NCBI RefSeq assembly: GCF_029962835.1
Contig: NC_080582.1
Location: 26,234,032 to 26,298,031 of the forward strand
Source: Magnolia sinica
Taxonomy: Eukaryota; Streptophyta; Magnoliopsida; Magnoliales; Magnoliaceae
Length of the DNA: 64,000 bases
Direction: 5' to 3'
Below, in pieces: positions 56,096 through 64,000 of the stretch. The notes below the pieces were generated by a model. It saw only the letters and a list, made by a program, of their open reading frames with translations. It was not told where the DNA came from and did not search any database. Position numbers and translations under genes: made by a program. The first letter of the stretch is position 1; the number at the start of each line of letters is the position of its first letter.

Positions 56096-56410
56096 AATTG
56101 TGGGGCCCATCTTGATGAATGAGCTTTATATCTATGATATCCATCCATCTGTTTTTGTAGCTTATTTTAGTGCATGGGCCCAAAATGAAGCAGATCCAAA
56201 TCTCAAGTGGACCACACCACACCATAGGAAATAGTGGTGAACTGGTGATAGAATGGCTACCATTAAAAACTTATTAGGGCCCACCATAATGTTTATTTGC
56301 CAACCAACCAATTGATAAGGTCACACATGCCTAAATCAAGGGGGGAAAACAAAAAAACAAAAATATCAACTTGATCTAAAACTTTTGTGGCCTCGTGAAG
56401 TTTTTAATCA
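56096..56410. mobile_element. Left half of a foldback MITE core
   Basis: GTGGGGCCCATCTTGATGAA, AAGTGGACCACACCACACCA, CATTAAAAACTTATTAGGGC and GGTCACACATGCC follow the shared core order, ending at GAAGTTTTTAATC. The inverse half is missing. Confidence 0.7.
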
Positions 56411-56530
56411 CTACACCAAACTTGTGGATTTGGAATGGATAAGTCTTTGATTTAGAAACGACCTAAAGCCATTCCTAATTTGGAACGATTTTAAACCGTT
56501 TTGAACCTTCCCCTCATGTATTTTGATGCA

Positions 56531-57056
56531 TTCGTTGTTACCCGTGTAACAACTTAATGGGTGTTACCCTAACCGTGTGGGGCCCACCTTGATGTATTGT
56601 TTGTATATCCACATCGTTCATCTATCTTTCCATCACATTTTATGATGCGACGTCAAATCATAAGAAGATCCAAATCTCAGTTGGACCATACCAATAGAAA
56701 CAATGATGAATAACCAACCATTAAAAACTTTTTGTGGGGCACAAACGCTATGATTCAATTTGATCTTTCTATTTTCCTTCATCTAGATATTCTTGACATT
56801 ATCAACAGGTTGGATTGCAAATAGATATTACAGAATCCTTACGATGGGCCTTTGGAATTTTTAATGGTGATCCACTCAATTACTACTCTTTCTTGTAGTG
56901 TAGTCCACCTAATATTTTGATCTGCATAAATTTTGCATGCTGTCGTAAGATGGTATGTACAAACGGATGAACTGTGTGGATATACAACACATCATCAAGG
57001 TGGCCCATACGGGAGGGGTAACAACCACTAAGCTATTACCTGGGTAATGCCTAATC
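56531..57056. mobile_element. Foldback MITE with GTTGTTACCCG tips
   Basis: Left end GTTGTTACCCGTGTAACAAC then TTAATGGGTGTTACCC; the right end in reverse reads GGCATTACCCAGGTAATAGC then TTAGTGGTTGTTACCC, an inverted repeat of about 40 bp. The body is the shared core with GTGGGGCCCACCTTGATGTA and its inverse. The exact tips are uncertain by a few bases. Confidence 0.8.
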
Positions 57057-57059
57057 CTC

Positions 57060-57245
57060 CCCTTACTCCAAATTCTGCAAACCCTCTCTCTCTTTCTTCC
57101 TCTCGTGATGACCCCCAAATCCCACCCATCTCTCTGTCTTCTCCTCTCCTCTCTCCCAACCCTTTATGTCCAACCCGAAGACGAGATGCTCCACAAAGAC
57201 GCTGGCAGTGAAAGACAAAGAGACCCTTCGTAGAAAGGCCTCAAG
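57060..57245 (+). other. Possible orphan 5' leader and first exon
   Basis: A CT-rich leader (57075-57160) leads to ATG at 57166. The 80-nt frame reads MSNPKTRCSTKTLAVKDKET and reaches AAG|GTCTCA at 57245/57246, a usable donor. A second overlapping start at 57107 gives a 41-residue frame. I recognise neither peptide. No in-frame downstream exon was found; the nearest acceptor (57414) leads to a stop. It could be a gene fragment carried by a transposon. Confidence 0.25.
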
Positions 57246-57474
57246 GTCTCACACGCACGCGCGCACACACACACACACTCTTTCTCTCTCTATCTCAAAC
57301 TCGAAAGAGAATCCTTCGTTCTCCTTCCGTTTTCACTTAAAATTTTCTTGATGAAGATCACGTGTTTTATCTTCTTCACATTTGATTATCGGCAAATATG
57401 TATTCTTCTCCATTCCAGGCTTCCATATTTCTCTGTAATTTGAGGTATTTGAACAACAATTGGATTGTAGGCAG

Positions 57475-57476
<2 letters not shown>

Positions 57477-57524
<48 letters not shown>
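57477..57524. repeat. (CT)n microsatellite
   Basis: About 24 CT dinucleotides with few interruptions. Confidence 0.95.
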
Positions 57525-57527
<3 letters not shown>

Positions 57528-60070
57528 ACGCTCTTCAATGATGAATGTCGAACCGAAATAGCTTTTTGCAACTGGGAATCCCTAATTAGGGATTTTCTAT
57601 TTTCGACCTTAATATTCAATCCGTAATTAGGGTTTTGTAATTGCGAATCCCTAATAGTGAGTGGGGCCCATAGATCTATTGGATGGTCTCTGATGTTCAA
57701 CTAGTTTGACTGTGGGGCCCTTAAGTCTGACCATACAACTTTTAAGGCCATATATAGAAATCGTAAAAGAGCTAAACCACATGGGTGTATATAGGGAACA
57801 ATGTTTGTTATGAGACTCTTTGGTATAGTTTCCATACTAGATTTGTATGCTTCTTTTTATTACAATGAAAATTGGAAGAAATTTGGTAACATGTTTGAGG
57901 CGATGGGATTTTAGCATGAGCAATCTAGAAACTTCTTGGAGGATGCATTAAGATTTGTATAAAACTCTCCATGCCATACTTTTGAAGTATGTCATAAATT
58001 TCATAATTAAATTTATTTGAGCTTTCCCTAATGAATGTTTTTTGGAAGATTGGTTCTTCTTCATTTGTTACTAGAAGTGTATGTTTTATTCATTTGACTA
58101 TGAAATTCTCTAGTTACCAATAGACCTTCAAAACCAGCAAAATAAAATTGATATGCAATCTCAAGATTTAGAAAGTGGAATGATTTTGGAGAGTGAAAAG
58201 ACTACCGTATTGTTTGAAAGTACTCCCAAATCAACATTTGGTTTAATATAGATTTGGCAGGTGGAATTCATTTTGAACTTATCTAGTGTTAAGAACAATG
58301 CAGAAACAATACCCATGAGGACAAGTTTATCAATCTCCCGCTTTTTCTGTATAAAACCAGTTGCTACTTGAAAAGAGAGGCTGAAATTCAAAATAGCCAA
58401 ATTGTGGGGCCCATTTTGTATGAAGATGGACTGAAAAAAATATGCAAATGAGAAAATCATAACCATCCATTGGAGGCCATCAAAGAAATGGTTGAAAGGA
58501 AAATGGTCAGCCAGTCAAAATTCAAGAGGCCAAATCAGGTTAGAATAGTGAAATGAATGTGATTTTCTGGTTATCTGCCATTTAAAATGAGCACCATAAT
58601 TTGGATAGTTTGGATCTTAGTTAGTAAAATGGCACGGGATAGAAAAAGGGAGTATGGGATATGTTTAAGGCAACGGCTATATATGTGTACATTATATATA
58701 GACGAGGTCAAAATATAAAATTCAATTAAAATGATTAGAATTTCTATAAACACGAGCAATAATGTATACTGGTAATCAGATAGTGGAAAAATCTCATACT
58801 TTTAACTCTTCCAAATCCTCTCTTTCCAACAAATCCCTATATAAATCAATCCATCTCTACTAAAACTTTTCACCTTCTACCTCAATCATATCAATGGATG
58901 ACAATCAACGAGCTCTATTTTTTAAATACCTCCTTGAAAGTTTTCTTTTTTGATCATTTTAATTCAGTTAGCCTAAAAATGAGGTTTTTTTTTTTTTTTT
59001 TTTCAAATGTAAGGAGTTCAAAACGTCGAACCAATTACATGAGTTTTATTTCGAACTTATGGACCAGGGAGAGGGACTGATCAATGGAGACAACTGAGAG
59101 ATCATGCAGAGGGGTTGGTGCATTTCATCGAGGAAGGATAACAAATCAATTAAGGAGAATGATATAGTCAGATGCAAAATATCAAACACCTGCATTCTGG
59201 TTGATGCATCATTGGTAATGAAATGAAGCAGCAGAGGGAGAATTTCATAGTTAAATGAATGAAACACACACACACACACACACACACACACCCCACCTAT
59301 GAATCCAGTGAAATTCATTAATTAGGAAAAACCCAGTTCGAGAATAGTTACCTAGGTGTGCACATGCATGACACATCCATCTTTCTTCAATCAGCTTTGA
59401 GATAAAAGCTCTAATTTCTTCATCTTCAAACTCGCCTTTCTAGGATGCTTGCCAAATTATGAAACTATTCACAACTATAAGACTGACTAACTTTGGTTGA
59501 ACAAATTTCTCCAATCTTGTATAGCTTTCCTTATAGAACTTTGTAGTAGAGAACTTGGATGTCCACTGTGGCTTTGATGAACACATGCTACATTACATAC
59601 GTGGAAGCAAAATATAATACATGCATATTTGCTAAAGAGTAAAGGTTTGTATTGTTTTAAAATACTATATTAGCTGTTTGTGCTTCTGGCTTTTGTTTCT
59701 AGTGGCCTGGTGTTTGTATTGCCTTCCTATTAACAGTTTTCTGCATTCTATTTTTATTATACATTTTTATATAATGTTTGTTGTTTTTCTCATACCAGCA
59801 CAACTACACTATTTTGAGCGAACCAGATATACGACATTCTAAAGAGTAAAGGTTTGTATATAATGTTTGTTGTTTATCATTTCATTTATATTCTTTCGTA
59901 GAGGTCCAACTTGTAACTCTTCAAAACCCGCTGTACTGCAAGACATTACGGTGCATGATGGCTTCTAGCAGTTTAAGTCACTACATGATTTCCTATTCCT
60001 CATGAATGCTTAGTTTTCGAAACATACTTCCAACTTTCACGAAATCATGTATACATATTTACGTGGGAAA
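57525..60070. other. Noncoding AT-rich stretch
   Basis: No gene or element recognised. It contains a T-run at 58986-59004, a (CA)n microsatellite at about 59266-59290, and a loose direct repeat (TAAAGAGTAAAGGTTTGTAT at 59635 and 59840; ATATAATGTTTGTTGTTT at 59770 and 59858). Confidence 0.4.
59266..59290. repeat. (CA)n microsatellite
   Basis: About 13 CA dinucleotides. Confidence 0.95.
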
Positions 60071-60129
60071 ATATAGTTTGGCCACCTTATCATTCGATCC
60101 GTTATATTTTTGGTTTACGAGATAATCGG

Positions 60130-60560
60130 CCATGACTTATATCCAAGCAACCGATCCATTTTAGGACATGATAAAAAAAACAAATCCAAATACCGGTGGA
60201 ACACACTGTAGGAAACGATGGTGATATACATTAATAACTTCTTGTAGGCCACAAAATTTTTGGATCAAGTTGATATTTTTGTGGTCCCTTCATCCAAGTC
60301 TTTTTGACCTCATCAACATGTTGGATGGCAAATAAACATTCCGGTGGCCTCCAAGGTTTATTTATTTATTTTTATTTTTTGTTTTTATATTTAACGGTGG
60401 TATTCAATCCCACTTTAGTGGTGTGGTCCACCTAAGATGTGTATCTGCTTCAGTTTTTGGATAATGCCCTAAAATCAGCTGTCAAAATGGATGGAAGGCG
60501 TGGTTGCAAGGAAAATACATCAAAGTGGGCCCCACAGTCAGGGATCCACCCACATTGGTG
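60130..60560. mobile_element. Foldback MITE core copy, left side decayed
   Basis: CGGTGGAACACACTGTAGGA, AAATTTTTGGATCAAGTTGA, GATGGCAAATAAACATTCCG, GTGTGGTCCACCTAAGAT and ATCAAAGTGGGCCCCACAG follow the shared core order. The left tip is not seen. The right end may run into GGGATCCACCCACATTGGTG (60540). Confidence 0.7.
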
Positions 60561-60639
60561 GATCCGGGTATCCACTGAAGCTGCTCCCACAACCGTTCAT
60601 TACTTTTTAAAGAGTAAAAACAAAGAGGGGGACCGTTGG

Positions 60640-60890
60640 GAATTTCGGCTTTTCCACGCAGAATTCAGTAGAATACAAATTCATTGCCTACGATCGGCCC
60701 AGTTTTGCCTTCTTGAACCAGTTTGGACTGCCCAGAAAACGGGTTGGTTCCATTTCAGTTCTTAAAAACCCTGCACCGATAAAACCCTAGCAAAACCTCT
60801 CATCACTATCCTCTTCTTCTGTTGGTTTCTCTTCCCACGAGTACCGGTTCTTGGGAATATTGAATTTGTTTGACTCTCACCACAGCCCAG
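60640..60890 (+). promoter_or_regulatory. Possible promoter and noncoding first exon
   Basis: CGGCCCAGTTTTG and AAAACCCTAGCAAAACC (a telo-box-like motif common in translation-related plant genes) precede CCTCTTCTTCTGTTGG. The leader has no ATG and ends CCACAGCCCAG|GTACTC at 60890/60891, a strong donor. No coding exon downstream was recognised, so the gene is unknown or the segment is an orphan. Confidence 0.35.
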
Positions 60891-61880
60891 GTACTCTTCT
60901 TCTTCTCATTCTTTTCTCAGTTTCAAGATTTTTACTCAATTCCCACCATACACATGGTTGTATTTCTGGTCAATCCTCATCACCCATTTGGGGGACTCTT
61001 CTGTGGGTGGCCCACTATGCCTAAACCATACCCGTTGTTGCCCATGCGGATGCGCCACAGAACAGGCAGCTAGGCTTGTTTTTCCTCCTACTCTGGGTCT
61101 TTCTCAATGCACTCCTCCATATGGACGGTCCAGATTTACCAATAGTTCAGCTGCGTGTGCCTGGGCTGCTTTTATTTATTTATTATTATTTAGGAATTTG
61201 TGTCTATTTGTACAAGGACGCTATTTCCAGACAACCCATCTTCAAGCACTCACATGGGATTTGGTGCATTGATCAGACGGGCCCCTTCGTGCACGTGTCA
61301 TGTCCTACAAAGCAGGTCACCTCGCTCATCAGTGGGCAACACATGCACCATAACTGTGAATCATTGGCCGTTGGTTTTACGACCATCCATTACTCTGTAC
61401 ATGTGTGGCCCACCTGAATTCAGGAAACAGAAAACAGCAAATGAAAAGAACAATAGCGTATTTATTATTTGTACCTTGATATAGTTAGCATCACAACAAC
61501 ATTGTATTTGAAGAGTTGAGGAAGCACTCCCCAAAGCTAGCATGCTTATATACATCTCTCAGAGCATGCAAACAACTGTAATTATTCATTCAACTATTTG
61601 TAAATGACTAGTTTACATGTACATTGCTTTTCCCAAAGAAAACAAAACTACAATATAATCCTAATCATCTATTTCGTTAAGCTATTAATAGTGACTAAGT
61701 ATTGGATGACAAGAATACGACATTCTTCCACTTTATTGTGAATGCATAGTGCATGATCAATTGTATATCGTCCCTTTGGGTCAATGGTTCTTTTGTTGAA
61801 GATCATGGGGGAGATTGAAGTTGCGGCTATAGAGTGTTTTTGAGGGTTGCATTCTGTAGTGTCCACTTAAAGACCTTTGA
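60891..61880. other. Noncoding stretch with GGCCCAC motifs
   Basis: Contains degenerate GTGGGTGGCCCAC, CACGTGTCATG and GTGTGGCCCACCTGAAT motifs (60990-61420). Frames up to about 110 codons overlap in all plus-strand phases without a recognisable domain. Confidence 0.35.
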
Positions 61881-62740
61881 TGGGTGGGGTTGCATTTCAA
61901 TGCATTCTTGATATGGAAAAATCTTATGATCATGGGGAATGTTCTTTCCTCCTACATTTGCTAAAAAGGATATGTTTTGGGAGTAGTTGGATTTGGCGGA
62001 TTGAGGGTGCATGCCCGTGACTTTTTTTTAAAAAATAAAATAAAATTTCAGTAATAGATCTGCCAAAGGTTTCTTCAAAACCTCTAAGGGTCTCCAACAA
62101 GGTGTCCCCTTGTCGTTGTTTGTCTTTTCGATTATGGCAGAAGGGTTGAGTGAGTTTATTTAGTCCATAGTGGATGTTGAATTCTTAAGTTGTTTTAAGG
62201 TGCATTCATAGAACTTGAGATTTCCCACCTCCACTTTGATGAGACAAGACTGTCTTATGCGATTCTCTCAAAGATCAAGTCTAGGTTGTCAAGCATATCT
62301 TATGCTGTTTTGGAGCTATATCGAGTCTATGGGTCAATTTCAAATAATAAGAAAAAGAAAAAAAAAATGATTGCTGTGTCGATGCCTCTAGGGATCTTGT
62401 TGATCTAGATCATGTGTCGAGATCCTTCTCATGCCTTACCTTGGTTCACTGGTTGGTGCAAATTGGGGGGGAAAGCTACTTGAGATTTGGTGGAGAAAAG
62501 GTTTAAGAAAAGATTAGCAGCTGGAAGTATATCTGTCTTGTGGTTGGGTGAAGCAACCCTCCTTAAATTGATTTTGGCTAATTTTCCAACCTACTAACTC
62601 TCTTTGTTTAGAAATTCAATTTTGGTCTCAATGAGGCTTCAAAGATCTTGTGCGATTTTCTATGGGAAAGAAGAGGAAATTAGTTCAGGTTTCCTCCTGC
62701 TTTGTGGTTTGAGAAGAACTTTGATACTCTGAAAGAGTGA
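61881..62740 (+). pseudogene. LINE (L1-type) reverse transcriptase fragment
   Basis: Plus-strand pieces in order: LDMEKSYDHGECSFLLHLLK and RICFGSSWIWRIEG (61905-62010), SAKGFFKTSKGLQQGVPLSL (62058-62120; the family has F-x-x-S-R-G-L-R-Q-G-D-P-L-S), VSHLHFDET at the position of the catalytic A-D-D (62225), LPYLGSLVGANWGG, KRFKKRLAAG and LLKLILANFPTY (62435-62600). Stops and shifts are frequent, and the Asp-Asp site is lost. No endonuclease domain upstream or poly(A) tail was recognised. Confidence 0.85.
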
Positions 62741-62936
62741 TGGATGATACGTAGGGACACAAATTACTCAGAATTTGCATAAGAGTGGATGCATTATATT
62801 CAAATTAAAGTGTCTAAATAATGTATACCAATTTAGATGTATCATGAACCAAAACTACGTTATTTAATCATCTATCAGATTAGTTGACATTTATTGGGGA
62901 TGCGGATTCCTACGATGCAGGAACTTCTTGAACTTG

Positions 62937-63030
62937 GTGCGGCCCACCATGATGTTTGTGAGAAATATACCCTGTCCATCTGTTTTGCCAGATCATGTTA
63001 GGACATGGTGAAAAGGCAAGCTATTGATGT
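62937..63030. mobile_element. Foldback MITE core fragment
   Basis: GTGCGGCCCACCATGATGTT, TGTCCATCTGTTTTGCCAGA and CATGTTAGGACATGGTG match the left start of the core; the rest is missing. Confidence 0.6.
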
Positions 63031-63299
63031 CCTAGATATTGGGGGGTAGGTAGGATTGCTAAATAATCGAAATAAAAATGGGATATATAAAAAATACAAA
63101 ATCTCAATCGCCCAAGTATTGAAACCTTGATTCCAAATAATTCGTAGGACAACCTTCACCTAAAATATTTGGCAGGATAACTTTATTTCACGAATTTCTT
63201 TAAAATCAATCTTTCAAACTAGCAAGAGAAGATAAAATAAATACAACATTCACCACAAAAATGAAATAAATAACATTCAATATAAAAAAGAATAAAACA

Positions 63300-64000
63300 T
63301 TCACCATACACAAGTGGTTATGGTGGTTCGGTGCTTTTAAAAACCACACCTACTCCACTTCCAAAATTACTACCCTCGTAATTTTGGCTTTCACTATAAC
63401 AAGGTTTTCACTGGTTTATTTTAAAAACCTTATACAGATCTTGTGATTTTCACGGGCTCACCCAATAAAACCCCTTTCATGATTTTCATGGGCTATCATA
63501 AACAAAAACCCACTTTGTGATTTTCATGGGCCATCACAAATCAGCCCACTGAGATTTTCACATGCCATCTCAGAATAACCTAAAATGAAATAAAATAAAT
63601 AGTGTACTTATCTTCAAATGTAAATTCAAAGATGCAGTAGAAGCTTGTAGCAAAGATCTTCTTTCTTGTTTGTAGATGTGGCAGTATTCGCTCAACAAAA
63701 AGATTATAGGGTTCTAAAATATTTTAGAAATGAAAAACCCAAATGTTACTGATTCAATTCTCTTAAATCTCAAGAGTATAGACTACTCTTTAATATAAAA
63801 TTAAAATAATCTTGTGAAAGAGAATTGAATAAGCTTAAAAAGAATTTATAAATACCACACAATTAGCTTGCCGAGGACTCGAGCTTCTCTCTCACTTGCA
63901 GAAGGTTTAGAGTGATTTTTCATTGTAATTTAGAATGAGAGAAGACTTCTATTTATAGCTAAAGAAAATGTTTGGTTGGCCGGATTCTACCGATTTCGTT
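63300..64000. repeat. LTR- or leader-like repeat with GATTTTCAYGGGC units
   Basis: GTGGTTCGGTGCTTTTAAAA, ACTCCACTTCCAAAATTACT and four spaced copies of GATTTTCAYGGGC (63426, 63481, 63517, 63554) resemble the terminal region of plant LTR retrotransposons I have seen. The remainder to the window edge is AT-rich with a possible TATA-type motif (TATTTATAGC at 63950). No coding signal. The element may continue beyond the window. Confidence 0.45.

Noticed and set aside
56409-56901. CACTA element, from CACTACACCAAA on the left and TTTCTTGTAGTG on the right
   Set aside because: The two ends fall inside different MITE copies, the inner bases differ, and the flanking trinucleotides do not match.

Overview
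The window is nuclear DNA of a flowering plant with a large, transposon-rich genome. Nearly everything recognisable is a transposable element, and most are broken and inserted into one another. Foldback elements with a shared core (GTGGGGCCCACC ... CATCCATCC ... AAGTGGACCACACCATAGGAAA and its inverse) recur at least ten times. From memory I associate this repeat with magnoliid or other early-diverging angiosperm genomes; that is recall, not a search result. There is no sign of bacterial, organellar or viral DNA, and no CRISPR array, rRNA or convincing tRNA.

Layout. 1-7.1 kb: small MITEs, a hAT-like element, an LTR-like repeat beginning TGTCACGCCCC, and a 34-bp GGGCCC tandem array. 7.1-16.5 kb: a young Athila-type Ty3/gypsy element inserted in that array. 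Its two 2.2-kb LTRs differ at about nine positions, its gag-protease frame has one frameshift, and its reverse transcriptase, RNase H and integrase are missing. 16.5-19.2 kb: the rest of the array and GGGCCCAC-rich noncoding DNA. 19.3-25.1 kb: a minus-strand Ty1/copia element whose reverse transcriptase is split by a 531-bp hAT MITE. 26.2-28.7 kb: a second decayed copia and a PPR pseudogene. 28.7-30.4 kb: a three-deep nest of MITEs. 30.4-34.0 kb: a duplicated AT-rich repeat and further MITEs, one a Mutator-like MITE with a clean 9-bp target duplication.

34.1-35.9 kb is the only part that looks like host gene territory. Exon 1 of a V-type H+-ATPase subunit e gene is on the minus strand at 34124-34221. 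A CT-rich 5' leader with a short first exon is on the plus strand at about 35230-35439. They diverge from an interval now mostly filled by two MITEs. No downstream exon of the V-ATPase gene was found.

35.9-55.7 kb: a tandemly duplicated MITE whose end was hit by an old Tat-lineage Ty3/gypsy element (36738-55690). That element carries one hAT transposon inside (about 44.7-48.8 kb) and a second, 5.9-kb hAT transposon in its 3' LTR (49740-55648, near-perfect 8-bp target duplication). 55.7-64.0 kb: more MITE copies, two possible orphan first exons, a LINE/L1 reverse transcriptase fragment and an LTR-like repeat.

No complete, clearly functional host gene is present. The main value of the window is its legible insertion order, the tip-variable MITE family, the MITE-expanded divergent promoter, and the internal duplications of the second hAT element. 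I found no evidence for a wholly new biological system.
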